From Xiphias gladius (lineage: Eukaryota > Chordata > Actinopteri > Istiophoriformes > Xiphiidae): DNA of 64,000 nucleotides. The notes beneath the pieces are model-generated. The model was not told the origin of the DNA. It ran no database searches and was given only the letters and a program-made list of their open reading frames with translations. A program made the translations under genes and the position numbers. The DNA is taken from the NCBI RefSeq assembly GCF_016859285.1, contig NC_053416.1:15394501-15458500 (forward strand). Direction: 5' to 3'. Within the stretch, counting starts at the first letter, position 1; every line of letters begins with the position of its first letter. Positions 12,927 to 24,388 of this stretch are shown one piece after another.

Positions 12927-13840
12927 ACTACATGCATGTGTGTTTGCGTGTTGAAAACACAGGACTTTTGGCATGTTTCACATTTATCATTATTGAGGTG
13001 TCGCTGTAAGATTTATATGTAGTGTTGTCATGATACTGGGAGACTGTTACATGACAGCTTGTCATCTTTTTTTAATTTTTTTTTTTTTATCCATGCTGTG
13101 TGTAATTAGCAGCAACTACAGTATGTCATTTTTGTGGTTACATGTCTCAGGTTAGCTTTTCTTGGGGGGAAAAAACCTCATTTTAGCTACCAAAGGGATT
13201 TCTGTATCGTGGTGTATGTACCTGTTATAGCTGCTACAACCAAATATCTTAGTTACATTTTCAAAATACTAATATTGTTGTTTGTAATCACACACTCTGC
13301 ATAGAAACTGTTCGCCAGTTTCTGAAGTCTACCTTAACGGATATGCTGCATGAGACCAGAAATGTATCTGCAGAACTAAAACTAAACTTACTGACAGGGG
13401 GGAGGTGCATTTTCCTCTACCATATATGTATGCAATAATGTTACTAATATTTGTTATGCCTTTTTAAATATCATTTGATTAAGCTAAATTGTAAGGTGTA
13501 TTTTCTATGAAAGGGGACTTTTTTATATAGCTTAGGCAGCATTTGAATGGGATTTTCATTTTATTTTTTATTTTTTTCCCAATACTGAGGAAGAGGTCAG
13601 TACTCTTGATGGCCTATGGATGATTCATGCGCCAGTACTGTACACATAAATCATCTGATAATGTGATGGGGAAGATGTAATGGCTCATTACCTGATGGCA
13701 GCGATGATGATGTTAAAAAGCCATATCCAGCAGATTATTAGTGTAGTGACTGTCAAGCAAACAGCCTCAAATGAAGCAAAACGTCTCTCCTCTGCCAAAG
13801 CGAGACGTCGTGTCTAAATGTGAAAAAAAAAACTTCACTC

Positions 13841-13846
13841 AATAAA
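13841..13846 (+). terminator. pimreg: Poly(A) signal, probable pimreg 3' end
   Basis: AATAAA about 915 bases after the pimreg stop, in an AT-rich 3' UTR, followed by T/G-rich sequence. Confidence 0.5.
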
Positions 13847-14203
13847 ACCTCTAAGATTCATCAACCCAAAAGTCCTGTCTTTATTTTTAGTATTGAAACA
13901 CATGTAATCTGGGAATAATATCTTCCTTTCAACATGATAGCTGATGTCACTCCTACTAAAATCTCTGCATTGTCTCTAAATGGTGAAATAAGCATTTTAA
14001 TTTTTTTTTAAAGGCTAATGAATAGTTTATAAAACATGCATTGTTTTAGATTAAACTAAATGGTGTTTACATCTTAATACCCCAGTCATGGCCGGGGGCC
14101 CTGGGGCAATAAGTTCTAGGGGCTCCTATTGACCTCCACTATACATAATATAAATAGCAGTTTTATTATTTCCCCCCTGGCAGCCAGAAACCAAGAACTT
14201 CTC

Positions 14204-14410
14204 TAGAGCTGAAATGATTGGTTGATTAATTACTCGACTGACACAAAATTAATCGCCAATCGTTTTGATGATTTATTAAAAAGTCATTTAAGCAAAAATG
14301 ACAAAAATTCACTGGTACCAGCTTCTCAGCTGTGAATATTTGCTAGTTTCTCAGTTTTCAGTGATATTAATCTCAACATCTTGGCGGATTGATGATGAAA
14401 ATTTTCGCTG
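14204..14410. repeat. AT-rich dispersed MITE-like repeat, copy 1
   Basis: Begins GAGCTGAAATGATT-GGTTGATTAATT and contains AAGTCATTTAAGCAAAAATG and CAGCTTCTCAGCTGTGAATATTTG. Related copies occur at 34780-34985, 35020-35270 (opposite orientation) and 55625-55890. The family is widespread in teleosts and is non-coding. Confidence 0.55.
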
Positions 14411-14659
14411 GTTGAATTCTTGCAGTTCTCCTATGATGGAATAATGCTACTTTGCCTGTTTTTTTTTTTCGGTGTGTTTTCATATTTCATGGGTGGGTGG
14501 GGGGGGGGCTGTCATCCCTTGCCACCCTTTTTGGACACACAAATTTTCTACCAAATCTGCAATTAAATCAGCTATGTAGACCCAAATGATATGGAGTGAA
14601 CCTGGGGCTTGTGGGGCCCCCTGGGCAGTTTACCCGCCCTAACCAGCTGGTAATCCAGC

Positions 14660-14875
14660 CTTGGCCTCAATAATCAACCAGTGATATAATATATATAATA
14701 AAACAGTCTGACTCTCTCCAATCTCCATTCCACATAATGAGTACTTCTAGTTTGATACTTTAAAGCGCTGCATTTTGTAAAAAACGTATGTACTGTAATG
14801 GAAGTACTTTTACATGGTAGTATCACTGCATTGGGGTATAAGTAAGTGCTCTGGATACCTCTTCTACGCCTGGTC
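14660..14875. repeat. Fragment of AGTGGTGG-type foldback MITE
   Basis: Contains CATAATGAGTACTTCTAGTTTGATAC and related words that match the interior of the copy near 46890-46920 (CATAAGGAGTACTTTTAGTTTTGATCC), plus AGTACTTTTACATGGTAGTAT typical of this teleost family. Only part of the element is recognisable. Confidence 0.45.
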
Positions 14876-14946
14876 ATATGTACAGTATATAAGATTAAAC
14901 ATTTCTCTAGGCGTATTTTTTGATATGACCCATAAAGACAACAGTA

Positions 14947-14957
14947 CCCCCTAGTGG
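14947..14957 (-). promoter_or_regulatory. CTCF-like site upstream of cct8
   Basis: CCCCCTAGTGG, the reverse of CCACTAGGGGG, the core of the CTCF consensus. It lies about 190 bases before the cct8 ATG at the edge of the CpG-rich promoter. Motif match only. Confidence 0.4.
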
Positions 14958-15137
14958 TGTGTCATAATCACAGCAGGTGGAAACGCGAGTCGCTCAGTTT
15001 GTCCCTTGTTCTGACTCGTCATTATCCCCACGCCTCGCTGAAGTCGCCCCTCCTCGGTCTCTCCGGCTTTGTACCCAGAGCTGAACCCACGCCGCGGCTA
15101 CCTTCTCCAAGATCCCGGGGCTGCTAAGCATCTGAAA

Positions 15138-16900
15138 ATGGCCCTCCACGTTCCCAAAGCTCCGGGCTTTGCCCAGATGTTGAAGGATGGCGCCAAGGTG
15201 AGGTTAAATCGGCGTGTTGGATTAGGTGGTTAGCGTTGAGTGATTGATTGTGAGCTAGCATGCTAGCTAGCGTTAGCACGTTCATTCGCAGTCATGTGGG
15301 AGAGTTCTAGAAAGCAGCCAGGCCGCTCTGAGCTGCTGGACCCGGGGCTGTTAGCACGAACTAAAGGATGGTTTCTGGGTCTGTAACTGTCCCCTCTAGC
15401 ACTTAAACATGCTGTATATGTGAGGCCGTGATAACTGACTGTCAGACAGCAGTCACACCCAGTTAGCGTTTAGCAGACTGTCAGAGTAGAGTCTTTGTCA
15501 CCTCAGCTCACTGATGCTGATGCTTCCTGTTTTGGGTCAGTTTACAGGCTCCAACACATCTTACATTTGTCCTTGCCTTAGCAAATCTTTTTGCCTTATT
15601 TATTGTCCTCATATACTCCCATATATTCTGATAAATCCATTAAAGTCTTCTGATATTATTTGCTTTCCTGTACTTATTAGGAAGCGTACCAACAAATACC
15701 ATCTGACACGGACACTGATGAAATGTGATGTAATGTAATGTAATGTAAAGTTGAGTCGCTATTCTGTTGTCTGATGCAGCACTATTCAGGACTTGAAGAG
15801 GCAGTCTTCCGTAACATCAGAGCCTGTAAGGAGCTTTCTCAGACCACACGCACCGCCTATGGGCCAAACGGTAAGCACCCTCCTGTGGCAGGAAGATATG
15901 TATCTGTATTAAGTCCTTGATTGTGTTTTGGCTTGTTGACGCTTATTTAGGAGAGACGGCAAAACCAATAATGGCCTAACTGTGACGTTGTCGCCCTTTA
16001 GGTATGAACAAAATGGTCATCAACCACTTGGAGAAGCTGTTTGTCACCAATGACGCCGCAACGATTCTCAGAGAGCTTGAGGTGAGCACAACTAACGCTT
16101 TAGTGTAATATACTGCATACTGGAATTAGATAGATATATATTGATATAGGGAATTTAACTGTTTTCGTGAATGTTGATTATTTTATAGGTGCAGCATCCA
16201 GCAGCCAAAATGATTGTGATGGCATCCCACATGCAAGAGCAGGAGGTCGGAGACGGCACCAACTTTGTCCTTGTGTTTGCTGGAGCTCTGCTGGAGCTGG
16301 CTGAAGAGCTGCTCAGGATGGGCCTGTCTGTGTCGGAGGTAAGCACATGCATTCACTGGTCATCATCATGCCCTTATTGCTGTGCAGATTATGTGCTGAT
16401 AAACTGTTATGGCAAGGTCTAAAGTATTGGCAGTAAATATCAGGATTTAGTAATGCTTTTAAGAGCTGATAGCAGTCTGCCAAAATGTAAAATATCTTTG
16501 CCACAGGTGATTGATGGCTACGAGATGGCATGTAAGAAAGCTCTGGAGATCCTGCCAGACTGCGTATGTTCCTCAGCCAAGAACCTCCACGATGTTACCG
16601 AGGCCACATCTCTGATCCGTACAGCAGTCATGAGCAAGCAGTACGGCAACGAAGACTTCCTCGCCAACCTCATCGCACAGGCCTGTGGTGAGTCGGCAAT
16701 CCATACTACCTAAACCAAACTGTGGCTGTCAGCTGTCAAAGATAATTCACTTGATAGCAGTATCAACTTTGTATTTTTTTTACTTTCTTTTCTTTACCGG
16801 TTTGTGCTACAGTATCCATCTTCCCTGAGTCCGGCAATTTCAATGTTGATAGCGTCAGAGTATGCAAGATTTTGGTAAGCAAGCCTCATCCATTGAATAT

Positions 16901-16943
<43 letters not shown>

Positions 16944-19900
16944 AGTTTGTTTCTAAGTTGATGTCTGTGCTGTTTTCAGGGCTGTGGGGTGACAGCATCC
17001 TCCATGCTACACGGCATGGTTTTTAAGAAGGAGGCAGAGGGAGACATCAAGTCTGTTAAAGACGCAAAGATTGCAGTCTTCTCTTGCCCCTTTGACTGCA
17101 CGGTGACAGAGACCAAGGTAATGAAGTCTCTCTTTGATTCTTTAGAGAAGTGTGACCAACAACTAAAATTAATGAAATGTTATGTTCTGGCATGCTGTAG
17201 TTTCCTGTTCTGTTTGGTCAGTTTCACATTTGAGATAAAATGTTGGCCTTATTATCCGAATCTGTTTTATCTCCCTAAAGAGTGGACACATGAGTGGTGT
17301 GTTTTTAAATAAACTAAATTGCAAAATATTATTAAAGGGTCATACAACCAAGAATGAGTTTGTGACCTGCCTTTTTCGGGTCGCAACGAAAAGAGAAGAA
17401 AATATGATTTTTGGTTGGTGCGAAATTGAAGTTAATGGTGCTAACATTGGTCTTCTCTGTCTCATAGGGCACAGTGCTGATAAATAATGCACAGGAGCTC
17501 ATGGACTTCAGTAAAGGAGAGGAGGATATGATGGAGGCTCAGGTGAAGGCCATCAAGGAGGCTGGTGCCACCATGGTGGTAACTGGGGGGAAAGTGGCTG
17601 ACATGGCGCTACACTACGCCAACAAGTACAAGCTCATGGTGGTGAGGTAAGACCGAGAGGACTTCTGATAATCTCAATAAGTGTTAGGTTATCAAGTGAT
17701 CAGAGCTAGGTGGACAGAAGGTGGACAGATTTTTCTCCTTTAGAATTAAACATTGAATCAAAATGTCTTCCGCCATAAGCACATAGTTTGAACTAAATGG
17801 GCATGAGAAGGATGCCAGTTGCATTGGCAGTATAGCAAAGTAACCTAAACGTATACCTACGCCCTGTGTTACTGACTTTAGTTCCAGATTGGTCACTTAA
17901 TTGAAATGATCAAATTGCAATGGATGGCAGAGAGAGAGATTTCAGTGTGCAAAATACTAGAAAATCTTCTTTGGGCTATGCAGTACCGCAAAAAATGTAT
18001 TTTTTTCTTAAATTACATGGTATAGCTTTATTTGACGTTTATAATTTTCATATAAGTGTGTTTCAAGTCTTTCGTTGTCTGTCCTCATTATAAAATGACA
18101 TTCTGGGACTGTTGTCAGATTTTGTCATCATCCCCTGTTGGTTGTCACCACACATTTTTTTTGTTGCATCAGTCTGTAATTTTATGATTACTGAAAAAAA
18201 TCTACATAATTGATGACAATAATTGATGATAATTGTATTATTAATGTAGTGGTATTGTAAAGTCTTATCAGACCTTTTACCAAGGTCTACTTCCCAGCCT
18301 TAAATCCTCTTTTCTTTTTTTTCCCCCCGTCAGGCTTAACTCCAAGTGGGACCTCAGGAGGTTATGCAAGACTGTAGGAGCTGTAGCACTTCCCAGGATG
18401 GTGAGACTAGTCATATTTTGTTCAGGTCAGATATTTGAATAATAAAACGGACCATTATATCATGTATAATGATGCTTTTCTGCTTTTGTAGACGGCTCCA
18501 ACTCCCGAGGAGATGGGTCACTGTGACAGTGTGTACCTGACAGAGGTGGGGGACACTCAGGTGGTGGTCTTCAAACATGGTAAATCACTCTTTGCTCCAG
18601 TCTTGTGAGTCTTCATTTTAAAAAGATTTTGCTCTGTATGAGTTTTAGGCTTAACATATTGTCCGCTCTTGATTGTTTCTAACAGAGAAAGAGGACAATG
18701 CCATCTCAACGGTGGTGATCAGAGGCTCCACTGACAACCTGTTGGATGACATTGAGAGGGCTGTGGATGATGGAGTCAACACCTTCAAGGTTCTGGTCAG
18801 GGTGAGTCGGCACAATCAACCACTGTAGTATTTTTTTTATAACTTTGGTAATAACAAATATAAATTAAAGAATCTGTCAAAAAATATTGAGGCACTTTTG
18901 TTCACAGAAAAGATAAATATGTCACATTGGCACGTGTCTCTTTCATTCCTATATTTTTTCTCATGGAGTATTTCAAGTTGATTGACGGGTGAGAATTATT
19001 TTCATTTACTGTTCGCCCTACACATCAGTTACAGTTTGTGTGTCATTCATTGTCTGTAGGACAAGCGACTGATACCTGGTGCAGGAGCCACTGAGATTGA
19101 GCTGGCCAAACAGATTACCTCATACGGCGAGGTATGCAGATTTGAGTGCATTAGCTGAAATGGAGCAAGTTCAGACTAATGTCTCTCCTCTTGATTTTTC
19201 CCTTTTTGTCTTTACTGCATCACCGGCAGATAACTGCAGAAACGTGACCCCCTTTTTTTTTTTTTTTCCCCTCTCTATAGTCCTGCCCTGGTCTCGAGCA
19301 GTATGCCATCAAAAAGTTTGCTGAAGCCTTTGAGGCGTTTCCACGTGCACTGGCTGAGAACTCTGGTGTGAAGGGGAGCGAGCTCATCTCTAAACTCTAC
19401 TCTGCGCATCATGAGGGAAACAAAAACATGGGCTTCGACATTGAGGTGTGTATGTGTACAAAAGAATACACGTAGGGCTTGATTAGGATTTCACAGTTAT
19501 ATTATCTAGGAAATCCAGCGCTTTTATTTCTGTTTCTTGTGAAAGTCACACAGAAGCTCTTTTAAGGAACTTCTATGCGGTGCTGATTGGAAAAACAATT
19601 GCGACAGCAGTAACATACTTTATAATGTGCTCTCATGCCTGATTTCGCCACATTACACTTAGAAAATCCTGTAGATAATGCATTTTAAAATCCTGTTACT
19701 AAGGTCCTCTTTATATAGCAGGGTCAAGCATCCACAGTGGCATATAACGTTCAGAGTAGCTGCTTTTTATGCTTAACCATAAACATTTTGTATTGGTTAC
19801 TATTGGTACCCATTAGTTGAAAATCAGTACAAGTAGAACATTTGAGCAACCCATTGCATTTGTTTTTGTATGTGTTGAGCTGCGCGTTTCTGCGTTTGGA

Positions 19901-21849
19901 TCTGATGACTGATGGTGTGGATGCGTTGTTGTCTTTAGGGAGAAGGCCCCGCTGTGAAGGACATGCTTGAAGCTGGCATCCTGGAGCCTTACCTGGTCAA
20001 ACACTGGGGCATCAAACTGGCCACCAATGCTGCCATCACAGTACTTAGAGTTGATCAGGTGTGTACACAAACACACAAACACTGACACACAGATAATTAA
20101 TAACAGCCACAAAGTTAAAAAACAAAACAAAAAAAAAACTAGATGCAACTTCAAATTCACGTGGCTCTAATGTTAAAGTCGGACTTATTTCATATATTTC
20201 TTATCATCAACAAATCCTATGAAAAGACTAAAATAAACCATGTGTTAGTTTCTCTCTCAATACTTTGACTTCTCTGAGACTGCTGGCCACTATAGGTTAC
20301 AGCAAACATTGTTAATAGTGCATTTGTTGGTATTTGTTGGGACAGATTTTAGCAGTGGATGAATACACATTTTGTGTTTTGAGTATTTACAGCATCAGGA
20401 GTATGTGGGATTAAGTGTAAACTACCGCGCAAATAGTAATTGTAACAAACCCATGTCATCCATTGCAACTGTGAGGCTAACTGATTAGTTTTGAGTAGTG
20501 TTTCAACAACAGTGGAAATGACTTATGAGGCACTGATTCCATTGGCAGTACATGTTAGTACAATCAATTCATTGATTTTTGTCTTTTCATGGGTCATTTG
20601 TTGACAGTAGGAGAGATACAGAACATTGCCTCATCCTTTTACTCAATCTGCAGACAGTAACAGTGATTGTCAGCATTTTGCTTTGCTGTCCTGCTATTGT
20701 TAAATTGAGTAATTGAATCTAATATCATGAGGGTTTTAATTTACCATTATCTGTGCTGTGGAGCAGATACAGTTGCGTTGCAACTGAATTCAGTAGGAGT
20801 CGATTCTTTACATTCAAGAGTCTTATTTATTTATTTTTAATTCTTAACAAAACGGCCTGGGGCCTGCCTACCTCGACTTAGCGATGTAGCCAGCTCTCTT
20901 TGGGCTTAACTCAGGATTTCTGGTGTCACAAAGCTGGCTCACTTTTACCCTGGGTAGATCACCATGGTAACATATGCTGCACAGCTAACCTGTTAACTTC
21001 AGAGGATCAGATCAAACCTTGTAAGTGGCCCCGACCATTGGCCCTCAGATCACTGAAAAAACTGAGTCATCATCCCTACAGGTTACCGGCAGGGACAAAA
21101 GAGTTTACAATAAGGTGACAAATAATTAAGACATTAAGGTAACAATACATGTTTTATTTTTTTATAGACAAGTCGTTTTTAAAACAGAGCCTCATACAAA
21201 CGAAGGGATAGTTTACCGGAATTAATAAATAAATACACAACGTAGATTGTAGCTGCATTTTAAAGATTTTTTTTTTTTTTGGATTCCCGACAGGATCCCT
21301 GACAGTGTCGAAGCTTTTACACTCATACACAATCACTGCAGTTCAGATTTACATGAGGGGCCTTTCTGGTGACAAGTGGAAGTAAAAACTAAACCCTCTG
21401 TTGTCTTTTATTAGAAAAATAATCCACACACTGAAATATTTCCAAATAATTATCGATGCAACATGCAAGTTAGAATGACCTCAACAGACATTAACTACTT
21501 TCTCCTTCTCTGTTTTGGCGGCAGAAACAGTCTGGCATTAAAATATTTTTATTTTATTATCTGCAGCACACATTCATAATGGTTTATTCATCATCAGAGA
21601 ACCGGACTAAGTTGAACTAACTGTGTGATACAGGCCTGTGGCCTCAACATTTTCCTGTCTCAAATCAGGTTAATAAACCACACAAGGCAGCTGATTTCTG
21701 TCATATAAATTGTTTATGTTTATTTTTGTTTTTGAGTTTATAATTTGATATAAAGCTAATGTTCTTATATTCAGCAGGGGAAGTGTTCTTGAGTGACTTA
21801 ATAGCTCCAGGTAGTTAATGTTAAAGTGCGTGTTTATCTGTGTGTGCGC

Positions 21850-21880
<31 letters not shown>

Positions 21881-23282
21881 CATATATACGATCCAGATCA
21901 TCATGGCTAAGGCTGCAGGGGGACCAAGGGCTCCCAAGCAGAGAGGCCATTGGGACAAGGACGGTTGGGATGAAGAGCCTGATAATTTTGAAAGTCACCA
22001 TTAGAGGGCGCAAACCCACCCTCTGTCAGTAGGTCCTGGAATGTGTGTGTGTGTGTGTGTGTGTTTGACTCAGAAAACTCACACCGATGTGCTCAATCGC
22101 TCACAGGGCCACTGAAGCTGTGAAATGTGTGTTCTTTTGCCTGTCACTGCTAACACTGGGTGTGATGCAGAACTCAATGCAGAGAGACTTTGTACAGCTG
22201 TCTACATTCAACCACTTCACAGGGTTTTGGTTTTGTTTTTTTTTTTTTAATACACCAGGTGTGTCACTGACAGCAGACTAAATTTGCACAAAGCAGATAG
22301 AGTATGGTGTGTTAGCATGCTGCATGCCCTCAACTCTTTCCCTTGCAGGTTGCATGCAACAGAATTAAACATAAAGGCAGCATGTAAATGAAACGAGATG
22401 TGAGGCTATGTTGTCTGAAGTGCATTTTTCCTAGTAAGACGTACTCCAGCTACTATGAAGCCTTCCTCAGTGACCAGAGAGATTATTAAAACTCCCTTTA
22501 TCTTCCCATTGGAGGACATTTCGTGTGGAAATTGTGTCTCTTCACTCTACCTTTTTTTTTTTTACCGAGATGCTGTCAAGCTGCTCTGATTACAGATCTC
22601 AGTGGTGCTTCCATTTATTCTTGAAGTTACATTAAATGCAAAGGTTATTCTTAGATTCACAACTTTGTCCTCAGTATCTCAATTTGGATAGATTTTGTGA
22701 AATGTACCTGAAATGTTGTGGTTAGTCCAGCAATGAAAATAGATGGATAGGTATTCAATCTCTCTTTTGTCGTGAAAGCAATCATTGCCCTTGCTACATA
22801 ATTTTTCCTTTTTGTGGCACCTTTTCTCTTACAGCAAACATATCTCCAAATGAGCTCATGAATATTTCATCACAATAAATGGCCTTCCTTGGCATCTGTA
22901 GGGATTTAAATCACCCCTTTCTACTTTGAAAATATAGTGAAAGTCATTATTTGAGTACATGAGTTTAAGCAAAGAATTTTGGGCAGGAGTTGGTTATTTC
23001 TATGCCTTTGTGCTGTGGCAAAATGAAAGGGATTAAAAAGGAGAAAGTCTGAGACCTTTTTTTTTTTTCTTAGATGCAGAGTACTGTCTAACAAGTTTGT
23101 TTTAAAGTCAAAGTTTTTGCAACCTTCCGCCTCAGAGCACGCAGCCTGCTGCTTGGATCTCAGTGATTTTAGCCAGGAAGGATTAAATGACTGCTGTCTT
23201 CTCCTTTCAGATCATCATGGCCAAACCAGCGGGGGGACCCAGAGCTCCCCAGGGCAAGAAGGACTTCGACGACGATGATTGA
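15138..23282 (+). CDS. cct8: T-complex protein 1 subunit theta (CCT8), main isoform
   Basis: Fifteen coding exons: 15138-15197, 15780-15870, 16002-16081, 16189-16338, 16507-16687, 16813-16874, 16980-17117, 17468-17646, 18334-18400, 18492-18579, 18686-18801, 19060-19131, 19281-19445, 19939-20058 and 23211-23282, giving 546 residues (human about 548). It is one of eight paralogous subunits of the cytosolic TRiC/CCT ring, which folds actin, tubulin and WD-repeat proteins using ATP. Seen directly: the opening MALHVPKAPGFAQMLK, YGPNGMNKM in the equatorial domain, the nucleotide motif GDGTN at 98-102, TGGKVADMALHY in the apical domain, GAGATEIEL near 411, and the tail MAKPAGGPRAPQGKKDFDDDD. The theta-specific start and tail separate it from other CCT subunits. 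The gene lies between pimreg and rskr. A second version of the last exon is described separately. Introns 6 and 14 carry long TG repeats. Confidence 0.96.
15305..15312. promoter_or_regulatory. cct8: Heat-shock-element-like site in cct8 intron 1
   Basis: TTCTAGAA, two inverted nGAAn units tail to tail, about 107 bases into intron 1. HSF-dependent control of CCT subunit genes has been reported, but two units is a minimal site and could be chance. Confidence 0.25.
16902..16940. repeat. (TG)n microsatellite in cct8 intron 6
   Basis: An uninterrupted TG dinucleotide run just upstream of exon 7, within the short intron 6. Confidence 0.9.
20059..21896 (+). other. cct8: cct8 intron 14, first part
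   Basis: Long AT-rich intronic stretch between exon 14 and the alternative terminal exon. Apart from poly(A)/poly(T) tracts near 20128 and 21268, and the TG repeat at 21849-21878 directly before the alternative acceptor, I see nothing coding in it. Confidence 0.6.
21849..21878. repeat. (TG)n repeat before the alternative cct8 exon
   Basis: A TG run that ends in TATACATATATACGATCCAG, the acceptor of the alternative exon. It stands where a pyrimidine tract would normally be. UG-rich RNA is bound by TDP-43 and CELF proteins, so it could control use of this acceptor. Confidence 0.8.
21897..22004 (+). CDS. cct8: Alternative terminal exon of cct8 (diverged copy of the last exon)
   Basis: After the acceptor GATCCAG this 108-base segment reads in the same phase as the ordinary last exon. 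It opens with IIMAKAAGGPRAP against IIMAKPAGGPRAP in the exon at 23211. It then diverges into KQRGHWDKDGWDEEPDNFE and a few further residues, ending SHH before TAG: 35 residues instead of 23. Joined to exon 14 it would give a 558-residue theta subunit with a longer tail rich in Trp, Asp, Glu and His. The shared opening and intact frame argue for a duplicated exon that is, or recently was, used as a mutually exclusive 3' end. CCT tails project into the central chamber, so a new tail could alter substrate handling. The acceptor has a TG repeat in place of a pyrimidine tract, and the nearest ATTAAA-type poly(A) candidate is about 480 bases on (near 22485). It could instead be a decaying exon copy. 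Confidence 0.7.
   Translation: MIMAKAAGGPRAPKQRGHWDKDGWDEEPDNFESHH
22036..22062. repeat. Second (TG)n run downstream of the alternative cct8 exon
   Basis: A GT dinucleotide run about 30 bases after the alternative stop codon. With the run at 21849 it brackets the alternative exon. Confidence 0.8.
22063..23210 (+). other. cct8: cct8 intron 14, second part
   Basis: AT-rich DNA between the alternative and ordinary terminal exons. It holds possible weak poly(A) words (ATTAAA near 22485, AATAAA near 22875) that could end an alternative transcript. No other gene is seen. Confidence 0.5.
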
Positions 23283-23477
23283 ACGTGATGCTGTCCAGCT
23301 GACGCGCCTTTAACCCCGAACGCTTACACATGGATTCACAAACCCTTTTCTACTTGTTTATTTAAAGCTCAACAGTTTGGTTTATTTTGTAGAATTGACC
23401 AAACATTGGTCAACAAAGTAATATGTGAAAGTAAAATGTACGGATGGCACTGTTTGCTTTTTATGTTCTTAGTCCCA

Positions 23478-23483
23478 AATAAA
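23478..23483 (+). terminator. cct8: Poly(A) signal of cct8
   Basis: AATAAA 196 bases after the main stop codon, followed by a GT-rich stretch (TTGCGCTGTCATGTCTTGGT). A compact, well-formed 3' end. Confidence 0.75.
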
Positions 23484-23699
23484 AGGCACTTGCGCTGTCA
23501 TGTCTTGGTTTGGATTGGGTTTCTTACTTCATTGTGTCACTCAGCCATCTTCTGAAATTGCAGTGCTTTGTGTTGGCAGGTTGAATCGGTACTCTGTGTA
23601 GTCATGGCCATTGTTTTGATCACATATTTAAATTTTTAATCTTATCCTGCTTCGAGTTTCCTAGTGATTCAATTCAGAAACGAAATATGTTAAAGTTAT

Positions 23700-24388
23700 G
23701 GTGTGGTTGGAGCCATTGTCACCCAAAACTACTGTGCGCCTCCCATGTCCACCCACGGTGGACCCGTACACGCAAACACGCATGAGTTTACCTTTGGAGG
23801 CTGCCCGGCGGGTTTTCATGTGACACGTCGAGGCAGCAGCAATTATGCATGCGCTGGTTTATTTTTAGGCCGAGTGAACTGAAGAATTGCCAGGAGAGGT
23901 CCGTCGGAGATGTAACATCACGCGACGCAGAGCGCATTTGCGTTCGCAAACCCTCAGACCCGCCACGCAAACGGTATGAAAGATGACAGACGGACGGTCA
24001 CGCATCTGTGGAATCGCTGTCTGCAGCTCTGGCTCCAGGGAGCAGCAGGGGGAGCTGGACTCCGCCAGGTTGCAGTCTCATTGGCTGGCCAGGACGTGGG
24101 CGGATTTGCGCTGACGTTGCCCGTACTCGGGATTAACTTGTTTTTATGTCGCCATATCTGTTACATTTTACACAGGATATCCCGATCGCCCGCAGCTGGG
24201 TGATACAGAGTGTTAGTTAGCGTGTTCAAGCCTTAAATTGGCGCGCGTGTGTGTGTGTGTGTGTGTGTGTCGTGCGTGTGACTGTGGACAGGCTGCCATG
24301 GGGGCGCGCAGTACAATGTGACCGCCTGGATGAGGAGCAGACGTCGCACTGAGGGTACAGTGCCCCGTGCCGATGTCCTGTCACACTG
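23700..24388 (+). promoter_or_regulatory. rskr: CpG-rich promoter region of rskr
   Basis: The stretch is rich in CG dinucleotides (for example GTCGCCATATC, CGATCGCCCGCAGC, GCGCGCGTGTG) compared with its flanks. It ends in a (GT)n run near 24247-24271, shortly before the rskr start codon. No TATA box is evident, so a dispersed CpG-type promoter is likely. Open frames within it look accidental. Confidence 0.45.

Larger units (their letters stand above)
12927..15000. other. pimreg 3' UTR and intergenic region before cct8
   Basis: The first 0.9 kb is the likely pimreg 3' UTR. Beyond 13.9 kb the DNA is repeat-rich: a GGGGCCC-rich patch at about 14085-14130 has a related patch at 14600-14665, an AT-rich dispersed repeat lies between them (14204-14410), and a fragment of the AGTGGTGG foldback MITE family covers about 14660-14875. 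The flanking GC-rich patches may be two ends of one older element split by a later insertion. No gene seen. Confidence 0.5.
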
